Both the position numbers and the translations under genes were made by a program. Positions 16,471-25,209 of a DNA stretch of 64,000 nt are shown piece by piece. Origin of the DNA: Spirochaetaceae bacterium (lineage in GTDB: Bacteria > Spirochaetota > Spirochaetia > DSM-27196 > PWMO01); contig RECP01000091.1 of assembly GCA_007693945.1 (NCBI GenBank), forward strand, positions 62,001-126,000, written 5' to 3'. The notes beneath the pieces are model-generated. The model worked only from the letters and a program-made list of their open reading frames with translations, did no database searches and was not told the DNA's origin. How positions within the stretch are numbered: position 1 is the stretch's first letter; every line of letters starts with the position of its first letter.

Positions 16471-17386
16471 CCATGAGGCCCGCGAGGACTTCAACCGGGC
16501 CCGAATACACGAGATGCTTCAACGCATTCTGCATTCGCTTTCGCCCCAGAACCAGGAGTTGCTTTCGCTCAACGAAGTCAAACAGGTCGTACGCCCCCGG
16601 GGCGAAACCTACCGCGGCATGCAGACCGTGGAGATATCGCAAATTGTGGGCAGTGAAGGGCGGTATCGCGACTTCAGCAAGAGCTTTCTGCCGCGCCACG
16701 ATAACCTCAAGCACCGTTGGATCAGCGTCGACAAGGCGCACTTACAGGATATCATCCTGCCACCGGTGCGGCTCTTCGAAATCGGTGGGCTCTACTTCGT
16801 CCGTGACGGGAATCACCGGGTGTCGGTCGCCAAAGCCCAGGGTGTGGGAGCAATCGACGCCGAGGTCACTTCGCTGGCATCCAGAATCACGCTCGACCCG
16901 CACATGACGCGCGAGGATCTCACCCGGGCGATCATCGACTACGAGAAGCGCACGTTCTATGAGCAGACACGGTTCCGTAAACTGGTACCGGACTACGACC
17001 TCAACTTCACCGCGACGGGACGTTACGACGAGGTCCTGCAACACATTCACGGTCACAAGTACTTCATCAACCAGGGTATCGGCGAAGAGATACCGTTCGA
17101 AAAGGCGCTGGTGTCCTGGTACCTCAACGTGTTCCGCCCGGTCGTCGATACCATCGAAGCCGAGCGCATAATGAGCCGCTTCCCCGGACGAACGCACGCC
17201 GATCTCTACATGTGGATCGTCAAGCGCTGGCACATCCTCAAGGACCGTTTCGGCGCCGATTACCCGGTCAGTGAAGCCACGCGCCAGATCTCGTTGCGCT
17301 ACGGCCAGACGTTCCGGCAGCGTTTGCAATCGCTCTTCGGCCTGAGGCGGACTCAGCGGCGGATCGGGCCCGACAACGAACCGTAG
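16454..17386 (+). CDS. ParB/sulfiredoxin-fold-like protein
   Basis: 310 aa. The central block VGSEGRYRDFSKSFLPRH, then LPPVRLFEIGGLYFVRDGNH RVSVAKAQG, matches the ParB-N/Srx fold pattern in which a DGNHR turn forms the nucleotide-binding site. Unlike chromosome-partitioning ParB it lacks a recognisable HTH and has a helical C-terminal half with a basic tail. Such proteins occur in spirochaetes and actinobacteria without assigned function. It is coupled to the metallophosphoesterase by a 17-nt overlap and its 3' end overlaps the convergent lipoprotein gene by 34 nt. Confidence 0.65.
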   Translation: MSSIVDHEAREDFNRARIHEMLQRILHSLSPQNQELLSLNEVKQVVRPRGETYRGMQTVEISQIVGSEGRYRDFSKSFLPRHDNLKHRWISVDKAHLQDIILPPVRLFEIGGLYFVRDGNHRVSVAKAQGVGAIDAEVTSLASRITLDPHMTREDLTRAIIDYEKRTFYEQTRFRKLVPDYDLNFTATGRYDEVLQHIHGHKYFINQGIGEEIPFEKALVSWYLNVFRPVVDTIEAERIMSRFPGRTHADLYMWIVKRWHILKDRFGADYPVSEATRQISLRYGQTFRQRLQSLFGLRRTQRRIGPDNEP

Positions 17387-18021
17387 TAGGATCCCAGCGG
17401 CACGTAGAGGTAGCCCTCGCTGACCGACCGTTGGTCCGCCAGCAGCTCAGCCACCGCGTGTTCACCGGGCGCCAGCGTTTGCCCGGGACTGCTCAGATGG
17501 TCGTCATGTGCGGCGTCGTCTGACACGACGTAGAGCAGCGCCGGGGCGCCAACCACGTTGATACTGTTCTCAGTACGGTTCAATTGCGGCAACTGGTGTT
17601 CCACCGCGGAAAACGGCGGCGCATCAATCGCGACCGCACGCTCATCCTGCTCTCCGGACGCGTCAATCACAACCACGCGATACCGCCCGCGCGGCAGCGC
17701 CGACCAATCCCCCATTGTCAGGCCGTCGAAACCGATCCAGTTCTCACCCGCCAGGCGGCGATGAGTCCAGCTGTCGGGATCGAAGTGCCAGTAGAGTTCG
17801 GCTTCGTCATGTATCAGATAGAGCTCGCGGATATCGGCAAAGCCGTCCTGGTCGCGCACCAGCGCATACAGCGTCAGCTGCTCGTAGCGCCGGTCCAGAT
17901 CGAAGTTGTCAACGTACTCCAGACTGAGCTCAACGCCGACCAACTCCGGTGGCGCACCGGTACAGGACACCAGCAACCACGCGGTCAGTAATACCGGAGC
18001 CAACGCTGCACAGGATCGCAT
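17353..18021 (-). CDS. Lipoprotein of unknown function
   Basis: 222 aa from ATG 18021. The signal peptide ends in the lipobox LVSC (Cys 20), so it should be lipid-anchored at a membrane surface. The mature part is beta-rich, with segments such as YEQLTLYALVRDQDGFADI and RYRVVVIDASGEQ that read like an Ig/fibronectin-like fold. No family name can be given. Its start overlaps the stop of the SelB-like gene (TGATG), so translation is coupled. The frame is open upstream into that gene, but the lipobox fixes the start. Confidence 0.7.
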   Translation of the reverse strand: MRSCAALAPVLLTAWLLVSCTGAPPELVGVELSLEYVDNFDLDRRYEQLTLYALVRDQDGFADIRELYLIHDEAELYWHFDPDSWTHRRLAGENWIGFDGLTMGDWSALPRGRYRVVVIDASGEQDERAVAIDAPPFSAVEHQLPQLNRTENSINVVGAPALLYVVSDDAAHDDHLSSPGQTLAPGEHAVAELLADQRSVSEGYLYVPLGSYYGSLSGPIRR

Positions 18022-19406
18022 CACCGTCCCACCCGCCTTGTGCTGCGTGGCAGCCGCACGTGAACCGATGAGGCGCGCTCCAGCCGCCCATCGGCAATCA
18101 GTCGCAATGTGACCGCTCGAGCACTGCTGCGCGGCAGGCCCCACAAACGCGCCAGGCGACGCTGATGCAGATCACCTTGACTGCCGATCAGCTCCGCGTG
18201 CGCTTCACCGGCAAGCTGGTCGAGCGTCTGCGGCGTCATGACGCGTGCGTTGTCCAGTATGACCGCCATACCAAGCCGCTGCAACGAATCGATCAGAGCG
18301 CGCGTGTTGGAGTGTCGACTGCGGCTGACATCGTAACCGATCCTTCCGCTGCGTTCGATCTCCGCACGCAACTGTCGAGCAGCGGGCGGAAGAATAGCAT
18401 CACGATCAATGCCGGCAGGGAAGTACCGGCCCTCACGCTTTGTCAGCACTCCGCCATCGCCGGCTGCCCATTTGACTACCGCGGCCCCGAATGCCGGCCC
18501 GCTGCCGGCAACCGCGGTTCCCACCACTGCGACGGCATCGCGTGTTCCGATGCCGCGATGGGTAGCGGCGGCGCGCGTGAGTGCGGCTCGGCAGCGATCG
18601 ACTACGTCCGGAGACACCCACCAGCAGCCGATTCGCAATGGCGGCGGCTGCGCGGATGGGATGGACCGCGCCGACAGTTCGGGATGCATGCCGGCATCCG
18701 GACTCCCGCAGAATCCCCACACAGCGAAGCTCACCTGCTGTGACGATGCACCTTCAGCCAGTAGCTCGCCGGCACCCGATACAACCGCGGCTGCGTCGGT
18801 TGCCGGGGGCAGCGCCAGCTCGACGCGCAGCCTCACGCTGCCGCCCGGATGGCGCAACTCGTAGTCGCAGCCGGGGATCAGCGGCAGCGGGCGGGCAATG
18901 CGCAGCAGCAGATAGTGCGCGAGGCGCGGATCTCGATCGCGGACAGCCTGAACACCGTGCACGGCAGACTGCAGTGTCTCACAGACGTGTGCGGGCACGC
19001 CGCACGGTAGCAGGCGCCACTCACCACCGGCCTGACGGCTGCGGGGCACGTCGGCGGCAGTTGTGACCAGCGCCGCGGTAGCGTTGTACTGCTCGCACCA
19101 GAGCGGATAGAGCAGCCGGCCGGGCCTGAGTTCACGCCGTGCCGCGCCTTTGAGGGTAACGGCGAAGCGCGTAATTCCGTAATCCGCGGGGGATTCCGCC
19201 GCACAACTCTTGAGTGTGACGCTGCGCGTACCCGGATGGATAAGCAGAGCCGGAAGCCTTGCCAGACCGGTTGCCGCGCCGGCAAGCCGTACGGCAACAC
19301 CCTTGCCGGCATGCGGCCCGTGCTCATCGCACGATTCAACCCACCATAGCGGCGGGGCCACGTACGGTGAGTTGAGTTTTTCTGTTTGGGACAAGTCCTG
19401 GTTCAA
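18021..19406 (-). CDS. SelB-like protein lacking the GTPase domain (domains II-III plus winged helices)
   Basis: 461 aa. I see no P-loop, DxxG or NKxD motif anywhere. Residues 36-100 contain KGVAVRLAGAATG and FAVTLKGAARRELRPGRLL, the pattern of SelB/EF-Tu-like domain II. Residues 164-200 (LLLRIARPLPLIPGCDYELR) match SelB domain III. Residues 205-455 read as the successive C-terminal winged helices that bind SECIS RNA in SelB (LRIGCWWVSPDVVDRCRAAL, then LPPAARQLRAEIERSGRI, then LDQLAGEAHAEL). A normal SelB is about 630 aa; removing the G domain leaves this length. The start is uncertain: TTG 19406 has no ribosome-binding site. It may be a decayed selenocysteine factor or a repurposed RNA-binding protein. 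Confidence 0.6.
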   Translation of the reverse strand: MNQDLSQTEKLNSPYVAPPLWWVESCDEHGPHAGKGVAVRLAGAATGLARLPALLIHPGTRSVTLKSCAAESPADYGITRFAVTLKGAARRELRPGRLLYPLWCEQYNATAALVTTAADVPRSRQAGGEWRLLPCGVPAHVCETLQSAVHGVQAVRDRDPRLAHYLLLRIARPLPLIPGCDYELRHPGGSVRLRVELALPPATDAAAVVSGAGELLAEGASSQQVSFAVWGFCGSPDAGMHPELSARSIPSAQPPPLRIGCWWVSPDVVDRCRAALTRAAATHRGIGTRDAVAVVGTAVAGSGPAFGAAVVKWAAGDGGVLTKREGRYFPAGIDRDAILPPAARQLRAEIERSGRIGYDVSRSRHSNTRALIDSLQRLGMAVILDNARVMTPQTLDQLAGEAHAELIGSQGDLHQRRLARLWGLPRSSARAVTLRLIADGRLERASSVHVRLPRSTRRVGR

Positions 19407-19431
19407 TGTAGCGCGGGAGAAAAATCCCGTA

Positions 19432-19647
19432 TCAGTAGTTCTTCATCGCTTGCAGCTTGCGCTGCTTTTTCAGGAGCTTACGCTCCATCGACTTGCGTTT
19501 CCGGTTCTTGATGGTCGAAGGTTTCTCAAAGTACTCACGCTTCTTCCACTCGCGGATTATTCCTTCCTTCTCTACAATGCGCTTGAATCGCTTGATGGCC
19601 TTCTCAAGCGGCTCACTGTCATCTACTCGTATGTAGGCGATGAACAT
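19432..19647 (-). CDS. rpsU: 30S ribosomal protein bS21
   Basis: 71 aa basic protein. [19 protein letters not shown] followed by [10 protein letters not shown] and a Lys/Arg-rich tail is the bS21 signature. It is a component of the small subunit near the 3' end of 16S rRNA. The annotated ATG 19647 overlaps the stop of the upstream peptidase gene (TGATG) and lies only 2 nt behind AGGAGG, which is tighter than normal. An ATC codon at 19641-19639 lies 8 nt behind AGGAGG and aligns better with the N-terminus of E. coli bS21. The true start needs N-terminal data. Confidence 0.93.
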   Translation of the reverse strand: MFIAYIRVDDSEPLEKAIKRFKRIVEKEGIIREWKKREYFEKPSTIKNRKRKSMERKLLKKQRKLQAMKNY

Positions 19648-19657
19648 CACCTCCTTT
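19646..19657 (-). promoter_or_regulatory. Extended Shine-Dalgarno of rpsU
   Basis: Minus-strand AAAGGAGGTGAT is complementary over about 11 nt to the 3' tail of bacterial 16S rRNA, and the first ATG lies inside or against it. By far the longest Shine-Dalgarno noted in the window. Confidence 0.55.
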
Positions 19658-20618
19658 CCGGCTCTTCGGCGGTGCTGTTGAGTATTCTACGAAAGATGGC
19701 GCCTTTGTCAACCAGCGGACGTTCCAGAAACGCCTGGGGATCGACGGGCACACCAGCTACGCGAAACTCCCAATGAAGATGCGGGCCGGTCGCCAGCCCC
19801 GTCATTCCGACGGTTCCGATCTGCTGACCGCGGCGCACCAGGTCACCCTGCCGCACGTCAATCCGGTCGAGGTGGTAATAGAGACCGAAGACGCCCGGAA
19901 GGTGTTCTACAACAACCGAATTACCGGTGATGATACGGTCCTCGGCAAAGGCAACCCGACCCGCCCCGGAAGCCACAACCGGTGTCCCGACCGGTGCTGC
20001 CAGGTCAATACCGAAATGAATCGACTGCGCTTCGTTGCCGTCGGCGTAAGCGAACACGCGCCGGTCGCCAAACCCGGCAGTTACACGGGCGTCTTCCACC
20101 GGTACAATGAAGGGTCCCTCGTTGTAGATTGAACCGGCATCGTAGGTTGCAACAAGCGCTATTATCTGCCGCGCCTGCGCCACTCGCCGCGGATCCGTTG
20201 TCTCGCGAAGATCGCTGAGCGCCTGGCTGAGCGCAATGCGCATGGAAGCGAAATCCCTTGGCAGCACCGTCACGGACCGGTCGAGCGTGACTGTTCGGCC
20301 GTCGCGCATGGACGCCACGGCCTCGAGGCGGTAGGGGCCCGGAGCCGCGGTTGCAGGGACACCGAGAAGTGACACCCACACCGGCACGTCGCGAGCGGTG
20401 GTGCTGCGGTAGCCGTTGGTGGCCACAACGCGCACGCCGTCGACCCGGTAGAGGGCGGTCTGCAGCTGCACCACATCGCTACCGGAGTCAAGATGCACGA
20501 CCAAGGGCGTGCCTCGCTCGACTTCATCGGGAGCATGCACGCTCGGCGCGGGCGCGGAAAACGCCGCCGTCAGCACTACCGTCAGCATGACTGTAACGAC
20601 AACCAGTGATCGGACCAC
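19647..20618 (-). CDS. Secreted M23-family peptidase
   Basis: 323 aa. Residues 4-22 form a signal peptide. Residues 25-115 are an Ig-like beta region and 185-300 are the M23/LytM domain: [14 protein letters not shown] (first zinc ligands), [13 protein letters not shown] and [13 protein letters not shown] (HxH motif). All catalytic positions are present, so it is likely an active endopeptidase cutting peptidoglycan cross-links in the periplasm. The GTG start has GAGAGG upstream. The stop overlaps rpsU. Confidence 0.9.
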   Translation of the reverse strand: MVRSLVVVTVMLTVVLTAAFSAPAPSVHAPDEVERGTPLVVHLDSGSDVVQLQTALYRVDGVRVVATNGYRSTTARDVPVWVSLLGVPATAAPGPYRLEAVASMRDGRTVTLDRSVTVLPRDFASMRIALSQALSDLRETTDPRRVAQARQIIALVATYDAGSIYNEGPFIVPVEDARVTAGFGDRRVFAYADGNEAQSIHFGIDLAAPVGTPVVASGAGRVAFAEDRIITGNSVVVEHLPGVFGLYYHLDRIDVRQGDLVRRGQQIGTVGMTGLATGPHLHWEFRVAGVPVDPQAFLERPLVDKGAIFRRILNSTAEEPERR

Positions 20619-20677
20619 GATAGCCTCTCAGCTCAAGCTCAGATTGTACCCGCGCCGCGCTATAAGCGCGTCTTCAG

Positions 20678-22816
20678 TCATTGAGGCGCTCCCGGCGCAC
20701 CCTCCCGCGTCGCTCGCGAGATATCAATGACGCTCAGTTGGGTGTTCTCCCGGTTCTGAAAGTAGTTCTTTTCAAGCTGGAATACCACGTCCACGGTGTC
20801 ATCCAGCCCGAAATCGACATTGACGCGCGCGGCGGCATTCCAGTACACCGCCGGCCACTTGAAGCTGCCCACCGCAAGCGTCATACGCAGATGCTGCTCT
20901 TCACGGCCCATGAAGTCAAGCCGTACGAGCCTGGCATGCCGCACCAGAAAGACCAGCGGAGCGTTCGCCTGCCCGTAGGGTGCAAAAGCGTCTACCACCT
21001 TGTGCAGCTGCGGTGTCATGTGCACGTGCGGGATCTCGGCATCGATAAGCACGGCCTGCTCGTCTTCGTGCAGCTGAATGGCATCAACCGCGGCGGCTGC
21101 TCGCTGCAGGAACAGCACAACCCGGTCCGAAGCCAGCGCGAATCCGGCGGCGGGATCGTGCCCGCCCCACTCGTCGAGAATATCCTCAAACTGTTTCAGA
21201 AACTCGGTGGCCAGAAACCCGCGAACGCTGCGCACGGAACCAACGGTCTTGCCGTTGACGCTGGTCATCACCAGCGCCGGAGCACGGAACTGGCGGCTGA
21301 GGCGCCCGGCAAGAATCCCGGTAATGCCGCGGTGTACTTCGTCATCCTGCACCACCACCAGTTTACCGCCAAACGTCTCGAAGCTTGTTCGAGCCTGCGG
21401 CAAAACGCGGCCCCAGGCCTGATCACCAATCTCCCTGCGTTGCACGTTCAACTTCACTACCTGATCGACCAGCGGACCGATCTCGGCCGGGTCCTGCGAG
21501 AGAAACAGCCGGACCGCTTTGTCGGGCTCTCCCATGCGTCCGGAGGCGTTTATGACCGGCGCCAGCTGATACCCGACATCCTGAGACGTAATGGACTTTC
21601 CCAGCAGCCCCTGACGCTCGATCAGGGCCAGCAGCCCGGGCCGCGGCGAAGCTCTCATTCTGCCGAGCCCCATGCGGACCAGGATGCGATTCTCATCACG
21701 CATCGGCATCATGTCGGCAATCGTACCGAGCGCAATCAGGTCACTGACGTCCTGATAGGCGTCCTCGAGCGCCGGGACACGCTTTTGCATGTAGAGTACA
21801 AACAGCGTCACAAAGACGTCGATCTCCTCGGGACGGCGTCGGCGATAGCGCGGCAACCGCGAGCTCTCGAGAATCTTGAGCAGACTGCGCCGCTCCAACG
21901 CGGGAAAGACGTTCCAGATCTCCGGGGCTGTGTCGATCAGCGCCACATCCACGCGGCTTCCGAACACACGCCGGATCATACGCTCCTGCGCCGCGGCATC
22001 GTAAGCCAGCACTTCATGTCCCTGCAGAAACGCCCCGATACGCGTGTCTTCGATGCCCACCATGCCGGGCACAACCGTTTCCGAAATGCGATCGACCTCC
22101 AACAGGTTCTCGAGTTTGACCGCGTCAAAAACGACGGTCTCGTTGCCGGGGCGGACGTTGAGCAGGCAGATCGTCTGTTTGTAGAGATCGGTCTGTGCCA
22201 GCAGTAGTGCCCAGCGCAGTTTGCCCGCCAGCGCGCAGCCGCACAGCCCGGCGAACGGATAGCCGGTATCCGGCATCTTGGGGTTGATTATGGCGATCGA
22301 ATCGGGAAGCTCCTGCTGCGGATTGTGGTGATCGAGCACTATGACGTCGACACCGAGTTCCGCGGCGCGCCTGATTTCGGCAACGTTGGTGATTCCGCAG
22401 TCGACCGCCAGGATCAGCGTTCCATCGGCGGCGGCAAAGCGTTCCACGGCCTCCACGGTCAGGCCGTAGGGGTCATCCCCGAGCGGCAGCGCCCAGTCGA
22501 CGTCTATTCCGAGTTCGCGCAGAGTCTGCACCAGGATGGTGATACTGGTGATACCGTCGGCATCACGGTCACCAAAGACCAGCACGCGCTCGCCTTCGGC
22601 CCTGGCGGTCAGTATCCGGTCGACGGCGTCTTCCATCTCTTCAAACAGAAACGGGTTGTGCAGGTATTGCGGATCCTCCTCGAGAAAGTACAGTAGATCC
22701 TGGGGCTCTATCAGCCCACGCCGCACCAGGATGGCGGCCGAAAGCAGCTCGAGGCGATGCGTCCGCGACAATTCGCGCACCAGATCCGGGTCAACCGGTG
22801 GTTTGGTCCACTTCAT
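20678..22816 (-). CDS. recJ: Single-strand-specific exonuclease RecJ, with internal insertion
   Basis: 712 aa. DHH motifs: GDRDADGI (residues 82-89), AVDCGITN, LDHHNPQQ, later NASGRMG, and in the DHHA1 part GGHDPAAGF; an OB-like C-terminal domain follows. It degrades single-stranded DNA 5' to 3' in recombination and base-excision repair. The first motif has DRD where most RecJ have DYD. About 150 residues (roughly 205-355) separate the motif-IV-like region from the ALGTIADMMP segment, much more than in E. coli RecJ. It overlaps the upstream phosphorylase stop by one base. Confidence 0.92.
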   Translation of the reverse strand: MKWTKPPVDPDLVRELSRTHRLELLSAAILVRRGLIEPQDLLYFLEEDPQYLHNPFLFEEMEDAVDRILTARAEGERVLVFGDRDADGITSITILVQTLRELGIDVDWALPLGDDPYGLTVEAVERFAAADGTLILAVDCGITNVAEIRRAAELGVDVIVLDHHNPQQELPDSIAIINPKMPDTGYPFAGLCGCALAGKLRWALLLAQTDLYKQTICLLNVRPGNETVVFDAVKLENLLEVDRISETVVPGMVGIEDTRIGAFLQGHEVLAYDAAAQERMIRRVFGSRVDVALIDTAPEIWNVFPALERRSLLKILESSRLPRYRRRRPEEIDVFVTLFVLYMQKRVPALEDAYQDVSDLIALGTIADMMPMRDENRILVRMGLGRMRASPRPGLLALIERQGLLGKSITSQDVGYQLAPVINASGRMGEPDKAVRLFLSQDPAEIGPLVDQVVKLNVQRREIGDQAWGRVLPQARTSFETFGGKLVVVQDDEVHRGITGILAGRLSRQFRAPALVMTSVNGKTVGSVRSVRGFLATEFLKQFEDILDEWGGHDPAAGFALASDRVVLFLQRAAAAVDAIQLHEDEQAVLIDAEIPHVHMTPQLHKVVDAFAPYGQANAPLVFLVRHARLVRLDFMGREEQHLRMTLAVGSFKWPAVYWNAAARVNVDFGLDDTVDVVFQLEKNYFQNRENTQLSVIDISRATREGAPGAPQ

Positions 22817-24156
22817 CAGAGGTTCGTTATCTCTTCGAGGATCATCGGCGATTGGTCCACCTGATCAGCTCCGACCACGAACGCCTGCTCCAGTATGGGG
22901 GTCGCGCGTCGCAGCGCTTCCGCGTTCTCGGCGTAAACCGTGCACAGAGCGTCACCGGAACTGACCCCGTCACCGCGCTTCCGGTGAATGTCTATCCCGA
23001 CGTGCGGCAGTACCGCGTCATCAGCCGTGTTACGGCCAACACCCAGGTAGACACCCGCCATACCGACCTTATACGCGTCGATCTGCTGCACGCGGCCGGA
23101 CTCGGACGCCGTGATAGTGTGCCGCTCGGAAGCACGAAAACTGCCGTAGCGCTGTTCCAGGACCGCGCGTCGGCCTCCCTGCAGTTCCACGTTGCGCACA
23201 AAACGCTCCCAGGCGCTGCCATCCTCCAGGCACCGCTGAGCAAGCCGCGTCCCTTCGTCCACGGAACCGCACGCCCCACCCAGTACCAGCATCCAGGCTG
23301 CCAGCCGTAGCGTAACTTCCATCAGGTCGGCCGACCGCGGATCGGGTTGCAGATCATGTCCGGCTACGGTGCCGCGCAGGCAGGCTATTGACTCTTCGAC
23401 CTCCAGAAAATTGCCGACCATGTGCCCCAGCGGCTGTTCCATGCGCGTCAGAACGGCTACCACCCGTTTTCCGAGCGCCGTTGCGGTTTCCACCAGTGAC
23501 TCGGCAAGCTCGTGTGCCCGTTGGCGGGTCTTCATGAACGCCCCCGATCCGCACTTGACGTCGAATACCAGCGCATCCGAGCCTTCAGCAAACTTCTTTG
23601 AAAGGATGCTGGCCGTAATCAACGGAACCGACTCGACCGTGCCGGTGACATCGCGCAGCGCGTAGAGCAGGCGGTCAGCCGGCACGACGTCCCGGCTCTG
23701 CCCGGTCATCGCGTATCCCACGTCGCGGAGTACGTCGCAGAAACGCTCGATCGGCAGCGCGGTGGTGTAGCCCTCTATTGCTTCAAGCTTGTCGAGCGTA
23801 CCGCCGGTGTGCCCAAGCGCCCTTCCGCTCATCATCGGAACCCTCACTCCGCAGGCCGCGACGACCGGTGCCAGGATCAGCGAAACCTTGTCCCCCACCC
23901 CGCCGGTGGAGTGCTTGTCGACAAACGGCCCGTCAATTCCGGAAAGGTCAAAGACCGTTCCGGAGCGAATCATCACGTCGGTCAGATGCCCGGTTTCTTG
24001 TCTTGACATTCCGCTGAAATAGACCGCCATCAACCAGGCCGCAATCTGGTACTCGGGGACTGAACCGGCCACGTATCCGTCAATCAGACAGGCAATTTCT
24101 TCACGGCTGAGGGTTCCTCCGTCTCGTTTTTTGACAACCAGATCTACCGCGCGCAT
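22816..24156 (-). CDS. pdp: Pyrimidine-nucleoside (thymidine) phosphorylase
   Basis: 446 aa. VDKHSTGGVGDKVSLILAP, the phosphate-binding hallmark of thymidine/pyrimidine-nucleoside phosphorylases, is at about residue 80. It is followed by MMSGRALGHTGGTLDKLE and SILSKKFAEG, with a C-terminal alpha/beta lobe. It cleaves thymidine or uridine with phosphate in nucleoside salvage. I prefer Pdp over DeoA because of overall length and pattern but cannot separate them firmly. AGGAGAG precedes the ATG. It is coupled to recJ. Confidence 0.93.
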   Translation of the reverse strand: MRAVDLVVKKRDGGTLSREEIACLIDGYVAGSVPEYQIAAWLMAVYFSGMSRQETGHLTDVMIRSGTVFDLSGIDGPFVDKHSTGGVGDKVSLILAPVVAACGVRVPMMSGRALGHTGGTLDKLEAIEGYTTALPIERFCDVLRDVGYAMTGQSRDVVPADRLLYALRDVTGTVESVPLITASILSKKFAEGSDALVFDVKCGSGAFMKTRQRAHELAESLVETATALGKRVVAVLTRMEQPLGHMVGNFLEVEESIACLRGTVAGHDLQPDPRSADLMEVTLRLAAWMLVLGGACGSVDEGTRLAQRCLEDGSAWERFVRNVELQGGRRAVLEQRYGSFRASERHTITASESGRVQQIDAYKVGMAGVYLGVGRNTADDAVLPHVGIDIHRKRGDGVSSGDALCTVYAENAEALRRATPILEQAFVVGADQVDQSPMILEEITNL

Positions 24157-24286
24157 GATCTCTCCTGGATCGACAGAGTACCACGAATGGCGGACCGTGA
24201 GAACCGGCCGGCGGGATCAACAGCACGTCGACCACGCGCAACGCAGCTCCCAATGCCGCCCGTTGCCGCCAGACTGCGCCGCGCCC

Positions 24287-24315
24287 TTGTATTTGACCGG
24301 CCAGGACCGTATCAT
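24287..24315 (+). promoter_or_regulatory. Start-proximal promoter of rnd (leaderless candidate)
   Basis: TTGTAT at 24287-24292, 17-bp spacer, TATCAT at 24310-24315, then 6 nt to the ATG. Transcription is expected to begin at or next to the A of ATG. No Shine-Dalgarno is present. Confidence 0.6.
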
Positions 24316-24321
24316 GCGCCA

Positions 24322-25173
24322 ATGAAATACCGCATGATCAGCACCACCGGTCAGCTCCAGACGTTCCAGCAACACATCGCCGGGCGCGATACGCCGATCG
24401 TTGCACTCGATATCGAAGGCGAGTTCAATCTGCACGTCTACGGCGAACGACTCTGCCTGGTTCAGCTCTACGACGGCCAGGAGCTGGTGGCAGTCGATCC
24501 GGTCCAGATCGACGCCGCGCAGCTCAAGGAGTTCTTTGAGGATCGGCGGGTGCTCAAGATCATCTACGACTCGCTCAGCGACCAGGCGCTGCTATTCAAG
24601 ACCATCAACGCGCGTATTCACTCGATTGTCGATCTGAAGCCGGCCGTGGATCTGCTTGAGTACCCCCGGCGTGATCTGGGTTCAGTGCTGGACGCGGCTC
24701 TCGGGGTCTCCATCGAGAAGAAGTCACGCTTCCAGCGCTACAACTGGACAACCAGGCCCCTGGCAGCCGACGCAATCGAGTACGCCCTCTCGGACGTGGC
24801 ACATCTGTTGGCCCTCAAGGACCATCTTCTGGCCGAGTTGGCCGCCGGAGGGCTGATGGACCGCTACCTGCTGCAGAACCTGATGCTGCAGAACAAGGCG
24901 CCCGATATCAATCGCCGACCGCGGCTGTTTCGCTCGGGCCGATACCACAATCTCTCGCCAGCCGCCAAAACCCGCTTTGAGCGCATCTATGAGATTCGCG
25001 ACGGCTATGCACGCCAGGTCGATCTGCCGCCGGATATGCTGCTGCCCAAGCAGCAGCTCTTTCAAGTTGCGACCGGCCAGATGCCGACCAGCGCGCTGGA
25101 GCCCAATCGGCGCGTACCGCGCCGGGTCCGCGAACAGATGGTCGCCGACATCGAGGCACTGCCGCCCGAATAG
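24322..25173 (+). CDS. rnd: Ribonuclease D-like 3'-5' exonuclease
   Basis: 283 aa DEDD-type exonuclease: ALDIEGEFN (Exo I), IIYDSLSDQALL (Exo II) and YALSDVAHLLAL (Exo III, YxxxD). The C-terminal part has a helical HRDC-like segment (about 205-275), shorter than in E. coli RNase D. It is expected to trim tRNA 3' ends and other RNAs. The frame is open from 24187, but homology begins at MKYRMISTTGQL, and the promoter lies immediately in front of this ATG. It converges with recO, 36 nt between stops. Confidence 0.9.
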   Translation: MKYRMISTTGQLQTFQQHIAGRDTPIVALDIEGEFNLHVYGERLCLVQLYDGQELVAVDPVQIDAAQLKEFFEDRRVLKIIYDSLSDQALLFKTINARIHSIVDLKPAVDLLEYPRRDLGSVLDAALGVSIEKKSRFQRYNWTTRPLAADAIEYALSDVAHLLALKDHLLAELAAGGLMDRYLLQNLMLQNKAPDINRRPRLFRSGRYHNLSPAAKTRFERIYEIRDGYARQVDLPPDMLLPKQQLFQVATGQMPTSALEPNRRVPRRVREQMVADIEALPPE

Positions 25174-25209
25174 GCCGGTTCTGCCCGCAGCGCCGTCGCT
25201 CAGCGCCGC

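Noticed and set aside
19407-19431. CGGGA/TCCCG hairpin between rpsU and the SelB-like gene considered as a terminator
   Set aside because: The T-run is in the loop, not after the stem, and the stem is only 5 bp.
20681-22207. 508-codon frame antisense to recJ
   Set aside because: Shadow ORF; no conserved motif.
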